64,000 bases of DNA from Conchocele bisecta (taxonomy: Eukaryota > Mollusca > Bivalvia > Lucinida > Thyasiridae), in contig CM055272.1 of the NCBI GenBank assembly GCA_029237695.1, positions 36,156,791 to 36,220,790 of the forward strand, given 5' to 3'. Below are positions 46,826 through 59,900 of the stretch, one piece after another. A program made the translations under genes and the position numbers. The notes beneath the pieces are model-generated. The model had not been told where the DNA came from. It made no database searches and saw only the letters and a list, made by a program, of their open reading frames with translations. Positions within the stretch are counted from its first letter, which is position 1. Every line of letters starts with the position of its first letter.

Positions 46826-47299
46826 GTGTATGTCTTAACGGCTCTTCGACCTCACCTTTATGTCATTTAATCAATCTCCTAGAGAGTTGTGAGTGAAGAA
46901 TACAAAGTTTTATAGTTGGTTTTACATGGTGGAATACCCTATGCGGGTAAATATGGTAACAGATATATACATTAATTTATAGAGCATTACACGAAGAAAG
47001 AAAAGAAAAAAAGTAAGAAAAGGCAGAAATAAAAGTAAGATTTGCAATTTAAGAGTCGTATGTACAGGTTCGAGAGCAAGAAGCGAGGACACAAATAACG
47101 AGAGATTGGGACAACATTTGACTAGAGAGAATATTCTATGGTTCTATAATTAACAAGGTAATCTGGGTGACCCGTTTTGTGAAGATACTATAGCAGGAAG
47201 AGGATAGAGGAATGCTTTGAGATTAAAGTCAAACCGGAATGAGAGGCAGGTGACTGAATACTATCGACCATAACTACACATCCTTTACAAGAATATATT

Positions 47300-47605
47300 T
47301 GAACTCAAATCCAAGCAGTTTGATTGGCTTACCATGGCAAGAACCAATCAAGAAACTTGATATTGAGTGCAAGGAAGGTTGAGAATATAACATTCTGAGT
47401 TATGTACTGAAAACTCATGCTCGAAGTCATGTAGTAGGACTGATCGAGGGTTTTCAGTCAAACTTTGTTTTGAGCACAAATTTCTTTGAAACTGCAAAAT
47501 GGTGCTCATCCCATCCATCATTGATTTCGAAGTACAATTTGATTGGATTTATTGGTGTTTAACAGCCTATCAACAGTTAAAGGTCATTTCAGGCCGGATT
47601 TGAAG
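47300..47605. repeat. Family L hairpin and short R fragment
   Basis: AAGCAGTTTGATTGGCTTAC at 47317; R fragment TTTATTGGTGTTTAACAGCC at 47546. Confidence 0.5.
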
Positions 47606-47790
47606 TACAAATTACAAGAACAAACTCAGAATATTTCATAAGCACAGACGGAGAACTGGAAGAATAGGAGCAAAGCAACAAGCCCCTACACAAGCTGTGC
47701 AGGTGCCACATGATAAGGGATTGATTATTTGAATGAATGGAGATTTACATCCGTTCAATAGATGAGTATCACATTGTTACACGTCAAATG

Positions 47791-47928
47791 TCACTCTTTC
47801 CTGGTTATCTGGTTTTCCTTGTTACTCGATTTCTTGCTGTTCTTCCTCAGTTTCTCCTTCCGAACAGCGACGCTGGAATTCAGAGATCTCGCCGGCTTGC
47901 CACGCTTTGTCACGCTTGAATTGCCATT
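47791..47928 (-). CDS. KIAA0232-like: KIAA0232-like, terminal exon F
   Basis: Acceptor ATGTTTTCAG, 45 codons and TGA, starting in phase 0 as exon E requires. The peptide is strongly basic ('KRGKPARSLNSS', 'RKEKLRKNSKKSSNKENQ') and looks like a nuclear-localisation or RNA-binding tail. Confidence 0.7.
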   Translation of the reverse strand, partial: NGNSSVTKRGKPARSLNSSVAVRKEKLRKNSKKSSNKENQITRKE

Positions 47929-50900
47929 CTGAAAACATTTATCAGTTCAAGATAAGGCGCATATGAATGTATTTATCCCAATATTTTTTGCTGAATACGC
48001 ATTAATTTTTGAAAGTGCGAGTACAGAGTAATCACAAGAATTTGAAAATAATATAGGAATGAATGGCCTTTTTGTGGAATTTATCGGGGTATAAACTTGG
48101 AAAGTCGCGGGAATACTGGACGAAGGCCGGAAGGCCTCGTCCAGTATTCCCGCGACTTTTCCAAGTTTATATCCCGATAAATTGCACAAAAAGGCCATTC
48201 ATTCCTATAATAATTCCAGCATAAAAATATTTACACAATTATTTATTGATGTTCACAAGAAATCCGCCATGGAAGCGGTGTCGTGCCTGCCGAGGCATTT
48301 GACCGTAGCATGATCATGGGCATGTGCTAAAGTAAGTATCACAAAAAACGTCAGAGAAGTGTAAGCTTAAAACACGAAAAAGTTCAAGGTTGAAGAAACG
48401 TTTTGACATAAAATAATCGCTAAGTGTTTCCACAACCATGTGAAGGTCAAGGTCATGTTAATGGTGGCATGAGTGTGTTCCAAATGCTTACATGTATCAC
48501 GTGTTCAAATATTGAAGCAATCCATCATGTAATATTAATGTTATACGATGATGAAGAAACTTGTACAAACTTATTGACGCAAAAAATGGCCAAGTGTTTC
48601 CGCAAAAAAATGAAGGTACAAATGGTGAAGGTCATGTGAATGGGGGCATGAGTGCGTTGCAAATGCTCACATGTATCAAGCGTCAAAATATTGAAGCAAT
48701 CCATCAAGTAATCTTTAAAGTTATACCATGATGATGAAGCTCGTATTTCGGACGACGACGACAGAAAAAGCGGCGACTATAGTCGCTCCTTCTGCTAAAG
48801 CAGGAGTGACAAAAATGAGAAAAAAATGAAATGAATGGGGTTTAACATCCGACAGACCAGTGGGATGAAAATACTATGAAAGTATTTTTCATGCCCTAGG
48901 GTAGGTTTTGAACTCACAACCTTCAGTATTGAAGTCCTGTATTCAACCCCTGTATTCAACCCCTGTATTCAACAGCCCGTCCCTCAAAATGAGAAGGAAA
49001 AGTACTCTAAATACAAAAAAATTGATGATTGAATCATGATCAGGTTACAACTGTTCAGAATTGGTTTGGGATAATGTTAGTGATGCCTCCAACAGGCTGC
49101 ATAAATCGGCTAGATTAGAAGCTTCGCTGGACAAGGACACAAGCAGTCCCTTTTGCCATGGTCGGTCACATAACAGGCAAGTGTTTTTGACATCAAGTTT
49201 ATCAGGTAAGGCATAACGCGTAGGAATTTGTGCAGTTTGCAAGTCAAGCATGCTATACAACAAATCACTGATGGAGGATGTTCCAGATAAGTTTTTATCT
49301 AAATATTATTAAACACCATGTTAAAATTTGATGCATATTTTACGTTTACAAATGTATTATTTTCTTCCTCATTAATTATTAACCAAATGATAAAAAAATA
49401 AAACAAAGTTAAAAATTCACTTATTTGAGCTGCAAAAAGCACACTGCTTTTTGCAGCTCAACTATTAAAGTAAATTTTCAACTTTATTACATTATTTCCA
49501 CTACTCAATTTGAAAAGCAATGCGTATTTTCAAATTTCTGTGAGTATTTTGTACTCCCACTTTTGATAATCAATGCGTATTCTGCTAAAATAAGTGCATA
49601 AAATACGGCAATACACACCTTATCTGGAGCTCTGCTCATGAACTTCAAAGTCGTTTTGTGTTCAGCACAGGGGTTGCATGGGTCGGCATTCCGACTTACG
49701 GTAACAGAGATAGTAGGTACATCTTCTCAACAGCAAGGTCATCATATACTGTGTTAACCATTTCAACACCACAGGCCTGTATATTGGCAATAAGTGTAGA
49801 TCCAGATGAGCCGTCTCATCAGGCTCTGCACTTATTGCCAATAATTTTCATATTTTTCAGAACAAAAACACCCTTTTTCATAAATGGACTAGTCTGAAAA
49901 TCATTTTGTGACAATTGGATCGGTTGCAAAATTAACACGTCAAGATCCATTACAGTTATTTAGGGGTGAAATGGTTAATAAGACTGCGAGAGCACATTTT
50001 ATGTAATAAAACAACGAGAGTTGTCAGAAGACAACGAAGCTCGCCTGTTGGCAGCCTTCACTCAAACTTGTCAGTTGTATAAAAAACATGAATATTGTAT
50101 AACTTGACCTTGGGTTAAGGGGTGTACGGTGGACCTTGACATTGGGGTCAGTGGTGGAAGGTGGGTCGTGGATTTGCTATAGCAAGATATAGCATATTTA
50201 GTTGAATGCATGTATGAAAGTGTGTGACCTTGCGGTAAAGGGTGGGCAGTGGGTCATAGATTTGCTATAGCATGATACAGTATCATCAGATGAATGCATG
50301 CATGAACTATCAAGGCATCCATTAAAGGAAACAGCTGTTATAAGACATTTACCACAATGTTAAGTTTATGAACATGTTAAGTTTGTTACCTTGACCTTGA
50401 GGTGGTGTGTCATGGATTTGCTACAGCATGATAGAGGGTCATCGGAGGAATGCATTTATGAAATAACAAGGTGTTCCATGTAAGGAAACAGAAGTTATAA
50501 GACATTTACCCCAACGTTAAGTTTGTGGATGCCGACGACGACGCTGACGCTGGGGGGTTTGCCATAAGCTCTTCTGCACTTCGTGCAGGCGAGCTAAAAA
50601 GAGGGTCACAGAAATGAGTTACCTTTTGTGATAAAGCAGCTTGAAGGTCGGGAAATTCTTCGTTTTGAAGGTCAAACTGGTCGTCCTTGCTAGAGGTCGC
50701 CGTATCAGATTGTTCCGTCAAGGTCACATCCTCCGTGTCGGGAACTGGGCTCGTCTCACTGAAAGCGGGTCGATAGTCGTTTACAAGTTTGTTTCTCAAA
50801 TGTTCGCTAGATTGATCAATTAACTGGAACTTCATGTCCATTAAATGTGGCTATGACTGGAGAAATGGGGCTTATGGGGTTTGCGACCAGTGTAGATCCA

Positions 50901-53900
50901 GATCAGCCTGTGCATCCGCAGTCAGATCAGGATCTGCACAATTCGCTATTCCATCAATGAAACACCTGTCATGCTTCTAACAAGCAATATAGATCCTTAT
51001 CGGGCTAAACGATTGTGATATTCGAGTTATACTGGTCACAAAACCCATAAGTACCATTTCTACAACCGTCATACTTCTAACAAGCAATACAATTGTTATC
51101 ATGCTGTTTGATCGGGACCTGCACTAGTCATAAATCCCATAAGCCCCATTTCTCCAGTCACAGCCACAAATAAGCAAGGCCATCACCCGAGTGTGTCTCA
51201 CCCACGATACAAGGTCAGCATCATCCGTACGACATGAGTCTGGTTAGCCATCAATGCGAGGAAGCTACAGATGAAGTTTGGTAACGATCAGACTAGCTGG
51301 TGACATTACCAACCAAGGCCCAACTTTCTGAGCATATGCTCACCTTCATGTTCAGAATCAGAAAGTTGAATCCTGGATTCACCGCTTTAAATGATGTGCA
51401 TCCCCTCACATCCTCTAGTCTATGGATGAAAAGCAATGATTGTCCCTTATCAACATAATAAAGTTAGCAGCCCAACAATGGAAATACCCTAGTCTGTAGT
51501 ATGATGACTATTGTGCACAAAGCGTGGCTGTGACTGAAGAAATGGGGCTTATGGGATTTCTGACCAGTATAGCTCCTGATGAAATAGCAGACAGACTCTC
51601 ATCTATATTGCTTGTTATCAGCATGGCGGGTGTTTCATTGATGGAATAGCGAATTGTGCAGATCCTGATCAGACTGTGCGGATGCACAGGCTGATCTGGA
51701 TCTACACTGGTCGCAAAACTCGTAACCCCATTCCTCCAGTCCCAGCCACATATATAGTCAATGCAACTCACCTTGGATATCCATGTAAAAACGGACAAAG
51801 AGGTCCCTTAAAGCAGCCCCCCTCCTCCCAGAAACGACACGTGATGTTGGATATATCGTGAGCGAACTTGCAGTCTGCCCGGCGACAATTCCCCTCCAGG
51901 AAGAAACTACAGGGCTTCCTCTGCATGCCTGTAAATAGATTCATCGACTGATAGGTTGTTGGAGTTTAACGGCCTATCAACAGGTATGGTCATTTTAGGC
52001 CGGTCGACTGATAGGGAAATGAGATTTGTGAAATTCAGCCAGTGCATGGAAATACCAGGCTAGTGTCTTTTGATATCCATCAAGTGTACCAGGCAAAGCT
52101 AGGAATTCCTACCGATTCCGAGCTTGATGTCAAAAGCAAGATATTCTATTTATCAAGTAACGTTTTATACTACAGTTTATTTGATTGTTGGTGTTTAATG
52201 TCCTATCAACAGCTAAGGTCATTCCCGCATTTAACCTGCAGCATCAGAGGGAAAATAAAAAATCAGAACAGAATATTTGTGTCACAGGGTGAGAAAAATG
52301 TGCTCCGGCCCGGGGCTCGAACCCGGGACCTCTGGTTTACCGTACCATCGCTCTAACCGACTGAGCTAACCGGGCACGAATACACATTTCCTCCCCACAG
52401 TGAGTTACGTACCGTGACATACTTCCCCGCCAAATTGGAATTCGTCCCCGAATTCTATATTTAATTCGTCTCTGAATTCCATATATTTGGTACATTTTGG
52501 GTAGTATATATATCAGTCACGGTCCCTCGTTGGGCGCCAAATGTCACAGGGTGAGAAAAATGTGCTCCGGCCCGGGGCTCGAACCCGGGACCTCTGGTTT
52601 ACCGTACCATCGCTCTAACCGACTGAGCTAGCCGGGCACGAATACACATTTCCTCCCCACAGTGAGTTACGTACCGTGACATACTTCCCCGCCAAATTGG
52701 AATTCGTCCCCGAATTCTATATTTAATTCGTCTCTGAATTCCATATATTTGGTACATTTTGGGTAGTATATATATCAGTCACGGTCCCTCATTGGGCGCC
52801 AAATGTCACAGGGTGAGAAAAATGTGCATCGGCCCGGGGCTCGAACCCGGGACCTCTGGTTTACCGTACCATCGTTCTAACCGACTGAGCTAGCCGGGCA
52901 CGAATACACACTTCCTCCCCACAGTGAGTTACGTACCGTGACATACTTCCCCACCAAATTGGAATTCGTCCCCGAATTCTATATTTAATTCGTCTCTGAA
53001 TTCCATATATTTGGTACATTTTGGGTAGTATATATATCAGTCACGGTCCCTCGTTGGGCGCCAAATGTCACAGGGTGAGAAAAATGTGCTCCGGCCCGGG
53101 GCTCGAACCCGGGACCTCTGGTTTACCGTACCATCGCTCTAACCGACTGAGCTAGCCGGGCACGAATACACATTTCCTCCCCACAGTGAGTTACGTACCG
53201 TGACATTTGCATCGAGAATAACCAAACCTGGTGTCAGGTCAATACCACACAAAAGCCACTTGGCCCCTTCCCCTAAAAGTAATAGGATTAAATAATCATA
53301 TTACTCATACAAGGGGAATAACCAGATTAAACCCTCACAGACGAGAATGTCAGAGACGTACCTGACGGCCAAACCACGTCGTGATTCAGGTATGTTTGAA
53401 CACCGATCAAATTACACATCGCATGTTCCCACCTGCCACTCACTGTGGTCATGTGTAGGTACAGCATTAACCCTTTCAACACCAAGTAACTTAATGGGCT
53501 GTTCCATGCCACTGTTTCATGCTATTTCATTGGTCCATTCAAATTTTCAGGCTATTCCATTCTTCAGAAAGTGTAATTTTTTCAAATTTGATAACTATTA
53601 ACAAACAGTGGAGATCCTGATGAGACGGCTCATCTGGATCTGCACTGTTTGCAAACATTGTATCTATAGAGGTCTGTGGTGTTGAAAGGGTTAAATACGT
53701 TACAGTGTAGTTGTCAAATACAATGTGCATATGCATATATGTACAATGTATAATGTATATATGTATGTATGTATATATGTATACATATATATATGTATAC
53801 ATATATATATGTATGTATGTATAATGTATATATGTATGTATGTATATATGTACAATGTATATATGGCTTGTACAACTTACGGGACTGTCTGTGAGCAAAC

Positions 53901-56900
53901 AGCATAGCGGGATCCAACCATTCCTTCTCCAAGTCTGTGGAGAAGACCGCTTCATCGGGCATCGGCATCAAGTCGTAGTTACCGTACGATTGCTGAACAC
54001 AGAACATGCATTGATTCATTGGCTACTGGTAGTTGTATCATAGCCCAAAGACCTTCAGCATTATACACGCACCTGCTATAATTTCCAATACCAAGTTGTT
54101 GTTCTGTGTATCTAAAGGGGTGGAGCTTAGAATGTGGTGTAACTAAAGGGGTGGAGCCTAAATTAATGAGATGCCGTGCAATAATTGCCGTGCGTGTATC
54201 TGGAACGTATGGGCACTTACAAGCACGGCAATTATTGCACGGCTGTTCCTCTCAATGACCGAATGATGTCAACAGAAAATGTGCCAGACAACGCGTATAT
54301 GACGATAGCAACGGCCTTCACGACGTAAACATGGCAGGTGAAGGGACTTCCCCCCACCTGGCACTAGAATTCTGATTGGACCGTATCAATTACGTGGCAG
54401 ATCGAGCGATCAAAAACAGCTCCTGTCATTAATGAGCAGCGCCCACATAGAATTGCGCATGTGCCAATTTTCCATATTTGGCAAATGATACAAATCAGCT
54501 AGATCATAAAATTGCACGTGCATTTGATTTAAACTCGGCCTTACGGCCTCGTTTAAATCAAATACACTTGCAATTTTATGATCTAACTATTACTCAAGAG
54601 TAGCCACTAGTATTTCAGAAACTTGACATTTTTGCCAAGTCGTAGTTACATGTACCGTACGATTGCTGAAGACAGAACATGCAATGATTGATTGGCTACT
54701 GGTAGTCGGAGTAGCCACATGATTTGGCTACTACTATTTCAGAAACTGACATTTTTGGCAACTAAACGTTTCAGAACTTTTGAAAATGTATCATATTTTT
54801 ACAAATATTGGATTTGATTTGATTTATTATTGTTTAACGGCCTATCAACAGCTAAGGTCATTTAACGCCGGGCCAACGGTTTCGATCCAAAATTTAACCT
54901 GCCGCATTGGGGGAAAATCTCAAAATCAGACGCAATATTTAGATCGAGATAAATATATACTAGTATTCAGTACTGAAGTTAGAATAACCTGACCAGTAGT
55001 CTATTTCATCAACATTGCAAAGTATACTTTAGTAGCAAAGTATACTTTGAGGGAGAAATTTTCAATTTTATGATAAATTTATTCATTTTTATTATACTGA
55101 ATTTATTACATTATCACAGCCAATTTGGCTGTGATAATGTAATAAATTCAGCATAATAATTATGCATACATGTACTTTTAATTATGAAATATATGCATTT
55201 GTTAGTTCTATATGAAATAATGCATTTCAGGAAAAATAAATGATTATTCCCTCAAAGTATACTTTGCTAGAAAAGTATACTTTGCAATTTTGGTGTAATC
55301 GGCTACTGGTGCCAGGTCCATACCACACCAAAGTGGCCCCTTGCCCTAAAAATAATACCGGTAGGATATTGGAGCAGACGTAAAATAGTATTATTCTTTT
55401 TTATGTTATCAGTTCATTTTGGCTACTCATTTAAAATGTTGTCCTCTTTCAACGTCATTTACAGTCATTTACAGTACATTGTAAATATATTTCCTGAAAA
55501 ATTGCACATGTTCTTAGGTGCAAAATCACATGGCGTGTCTCAGATGAAAATTCACCTGTATATAACACATAAAACAAGGATGGCCGCGGTCCGCATGTCG
55601 AGCCCGCCGAGGCATTTGATGGTCTCAGAGTGTATTTATTTGAAGTTTGATGCCCAATAAGCATACAAAGTTTCAAGCAAATCTGACTTACGGTTACAGA
55701 AAACTTTAACGCAAATGTTGACAGAAACTTTAATGCAAACTTCTAAGTCATTTCACCTTGACATAGGGGCACACTGCACAGAGGCCACATGAGTGGGACA
55801 TAGAATGAATATATGGATGATGACTAATAAGCATATGAAGTTTCAAGTCAATGTGACTTAGGACTGCAGAGATATAAGGTATTTAAAAACTTTAACGTCT
55901 TTTTCGGTACGCAAACTTCTAAGTCATTTGACCTTGACCTTGGGCACAGGGGCTGCATGAGTGGGATACAGCATGAATATATGGATCATGACTAATAAGT
56001 ATATGAAGTTTCAAGTCAATGTAACTTAGGACTGCAGAGATATAGGACGGATGGACGGACGGACGGACGGACACCCGGACGTCATTGTGATCACAGGTGG
56101 AAGACTCGGACCTATGACACCAAAAAAATGCCTATTAAAAAAATCCCATTACCCCACCCACTTGGTCTCGTACAGTACCATATGCTAATATAAAGGTGAG
56201 CATAAATAGCGCTATTATAGAAAAAGCCCTCTCTTTTCCGGCTCGCACAAACACAATAAACATCGATTAAATGTATGAAATATGTCTCTGGCAATCGATA
56301 AAGGTATTAGGTGTGTGAATATACTCACTTCAAATCGCTGTTTGAAGTATTTATTGAGTTATTCGCGTTTTGATTACCCCATCCAAAGCGAAAGTTGCGT
56401 GTACGAAAGAATCTCACACAGAATCGGAGGCCGTCCGGCTGGATTATCGGTCATATTTGGCCGATAGCTGATCGCCAGCTCAAACTAAAGTCGTGCACCA
56501 TGATCATCAGCTGATGATCATATACACTAGAGACTCCAACCAAACAAAGTTCGTCCAATTGTGATCGTTCGCCGATCTAAAAAACACTTTTTTCTATAAT
56601 TTCATTCATTATCTGGAACTGGGTCAATGCACTATCTTCCATAATACAACCACCGAAGCGTCTATGTAAGAACATCTCTGATTGGTTAAACCTAAAAATA
56701 GACGCGAGGACTTTCCCTTTCCAGGGTTTCCGGAAGACATAATCTGATAGTACGCGAATCATGAATGAAAGTCAATAAAATTAGAAAAAAGTGTTTTTTA
56801 GATCGGCGAACGATCACAATTGGACGAACTTTGTATGGTTGGACTCTCTAATGTATATGATCATGGTGCACGACTTTAGTTTGAGCTGGCGATCAGCTAT

Positions 56901-59900
56901 CGGCCAAATATGACCGATAATCCAGCCGGACGGCCTCCGATTCTGTGTGAGATTCTTTCGTACACGCAAATTTCGCTTTGGATGGGGTATACAAAATGCG
57001 AATAACTGAATAAATGCTGGAAACAGCGATTTGAAGTGAGTATATTCACACACCTAATACCTTTATCGATTGCCAGAGACAGAAGTCATACATTTAATCG
57101 ATGTTTATTGTGTTTGTGCGAGCCGGAAAAGAGAGGGCTTTTTCTATAATAGCGCTATTTATGCTCACCTTTATATTAGCATATGGTACTGTACGAGACC
57201 AAGTGGGTGGGGTAATGGGATTTTTTTAATAGGCATTTTTTTTGGTGTCATAGGTCCGAGTCTTCCACCTGTGATTGTGATCACTGTCTCGCTTTCCGCA
57301 AGTGGGCTCGACAAAAACACACGACGTAGCTTGAAAACCTAACATTGGCATGGCCACATAATTGTGAAAGATCATGTATATAACCTAAATATGCGAGGTT
57401 AAATGTATGTATTTTCTTTTAGCTTTTACAATTCTAGGTACGAGGTAAAAAAACAATGTTCATGCAGTCTCCGCGAAACTGCCAAAATTTTACAGGACAT
57501 TCGGTCTGGTAAACTTGAAATTTTTACCAGTAGCAGATTTCACCAAAATTGCAAAGTATACTTATATATCTAGCAAAGTATACTTTGAGGGAGAAAATTC
57601 AATTTAAGGATAAATTTATTAATTTTCATTACAATGAATTTATTACATTATCACAGCCATTTTGGCTGTGATAATGTAATAAATTCAGTATAATAATTCT
57701 GCATACTTTTAATCATGTAATATATGCAGTGGTTAGTTCTATACGACATAATGCATTTAGGGAAAAATAAATGATTACTCCCTCAAAGTAGACTTTGCTA
57801 GATAAGTATACTTTGCAATTTTGATGAAATCGGCCAAAAAATGTACCAGAGCGCATTTTTTTTATATAAAAAATAAAATTTATACTTATATCAGTCATAT
57901 AAGAAAAGCTAGCTAGCACCAGAAGTGCATACCAAAGGAAGGTGATTTCACTGAAGCTTAGAATAAGAAAGTAAAAAAAATAATTGTTTTTTCATGCACA
58001 CATTTGACAAGTGTCCATGAGTACAAGATTTAATCATATCTGGTGCATGAACGGTTTACCAATAATAGCCTCAGATCAGTTGGCACATCAAAATTATCTA
58101 GCTTGCAGAATCTTTACTTCCTTATCATAGTATGGCGAGGTGTATATGAAGGGGAACAGAAATGAGAATTGAAAAAATGTTTAAATTATAGGACAACAAA
58201 GACATCAGCGAATGACCATGACCCGTCGTCCTTGGGATGAAAGTGGGGTGGAGCATTTTGCACAGAATAATGGAAAGCTTATCTGTTACTGATGGTTACA
58301 TGAATGGATGACATGACGGAAAGACAAAAACTATATACCACAATAACCCTAAATATGGACCATTTGTTTTGTTTTGACAAATTGTATTGCAAGAAATAAG
58401 ACTGACCACACTAACCCTAAACATTGCGACTCTTTCTTATAGGAAACCTGAGTGTAATCATGATCATAATCAGTGTTCCGAGACCACAACATTTTCAGAA
58501 GGACCACATAGCTCCAGATAAGTTTTATATCTAAAAGAGTATTATACCCCCAGATTTCAAATTCAATGCGTATTTTACTTTTACAAATGTATTATTGATT
58601 TTCTTCCTTATTAAATACGGAACAAATGATAAAAAATAAAACAAATTTAAAAATTAACTTATTTGAGCTGCACAAAGCAAACACGGTTTCATTTTTGCAG
58701 CTCAAATAAGATTTTCAATTTTATTACAGTATTTTCACTACTCGATTTGAAAATCAATGTGTATTTTCACATTGCTGTGAGTATTTTGTACTCCCACTTT
58801 TGATAATCAATGCGTATTCTGCTAGAATAAGTGCGTAAAATATACAATATGCACCTTATCTGGAGCTCTGGGACCACCGGAATAAGCCCTTGAGTGAGTT
58901 TGTGAATAATCGCTTACCTGTGGGGTGCTATGATCGCCGTCCCCCTGATCTTGTGTTAACTGTCTCGCCCGATCGCGGTAAACCAATTTCACGCTGAAGT
59001 AACTCGCGGGTTCGTCCAGCAAGCCGAAGTCACCCATCTCCATATTAAACTGCACAGCATCCGCACTGTACAAGCCATCATCTGGATAGCCGTGTTCAGC
59101 ACGTAGCTGCTCAATATCACCAGCAGTATATAGTTTATCTGGAGCTTTACGCGGAGCTTCAACGATTATTCCGTCATCCTTAGTAGTTATTGGTTCACTG
59201 TCCAACAACGGATCTTGGACAAACACTGCGGTGTCAACCGCCAGGTATTCGGCACTTTTGGGATCTAGTCCCGTACCCCATATACTCCTGTACTTGTCTA
59301 CATCACAAGTACCGTCATCATATAAGTGTTCAGTCACTAGATCTGTCCCCCACAGACTATTTCCATGTTCATAAGTGTCACTTTTCTCTGTTACACCATC
59401 GCAAACGTCAGTTTCCTGTTTATCTGAATATTTCTCGCGTGTTTCATCACGAGTTCTCCTTATGAAACCTTCAGTCTGTGGCCAACTTTTTGCCATTTGA
59501 TTATCTGTGTGTTCCGTTACCGGTTGCCAGTTGTGATGGCTTGGATTGTGGCCAATCGTCGACACATCCGGCCAGTCCTGAGTGTGTGGGTAGGTGGCAA
59601 CGAAACTGGTTATGGTGTAATCAAATGGGTAGGTCGGATCACCAGAATCTGTACCCACATCGCCAGAAAATGGATCAACCTTAGGCTCATATTTCTGGCA
59701 ATGGTGGTGTTTTTCAAAACTCTTGCTACCATCCTGTTCAGATTCCATAGCAGAAATGCCGTAATCTGTTTCATAAGCAGAGTCCAAGTCTTCGTTAATC
59801 CTAAACATTACTTCCTTCTCATTCACAATGTCTTCAATCATACCTAATGTCAGAGTTTCTGGAGTATCGCATTCTGACGAACTACCATCAACTGACGAGC

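Larger units (their letters stand above)
52276..53209 (-). mobile_element. TRIM-type LTR retroelement array with tRNA-like genes in the LTRs
   Basis: Four 140-bp LTRs (52280-52419, 52542-52681, 52804-52943, 53066-53205) alternate with three 122-bp internal segments, an exact 262-bp period. LTR ends are TGTCA/TGACA and the array is flanked by TTTG direct repeats (52276-52279, 53206-53209; ATTTG if the terminal A is shared). Read on the minus strand, each LTR is followed after two bases by TGGCGCCCAACGAGGGAC, close to a tRNA-Lys primer-binding site, and each next LTR is preceded by the purine tract GGCGGGGAAG. No coding capacity exists. It sits in a dispersed R repeat inside the intron between exons C and D, in the same orientation as the gene. 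Confidence 0.8.
52177..53460 (+). mobile_element. Repeat R split by the TRIM array
   Basis: R begins TGTTGGTGTTTAATGTCC and CAACAGCTAAGGTCAT, breaks at 52280, and resumes at 53206 with GCATCGAGAATAACCAAACC. It shows the R copy predates the TRIM. Confidence 0.7.

Noticed and set aside
49045..49263. 72-residue minus-strand ORF ('NTCLLCDRPWQKG') that looks like a C-terminal exon
   Set aside because: It lies between exons E and F, but no acceptor gives phase 0, which exon E requires. Exon E joins exon F perfectly. It could be a decayed element or chance.
52280..53205. Possible CRISPR-like or simple satellite array
   Set aside because: The unit is 262 bp with no variable spacers, and LTR ends, primer site, purine tract and flanking duplications point to an LTR element.
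53539..54019. Tyr/His/Ile-rich ORFs on the minus strand
   Set aside because: The low-complexity part is a TATG microsatellite; only 53881-53992 is a real exon.
58822..58917. In-frame extension of the large KIAA0232-like ORF past 58918
   Set aside because: A strong CAG|GTAAG donor ends the exon; the extension runs into a G1 MITE.
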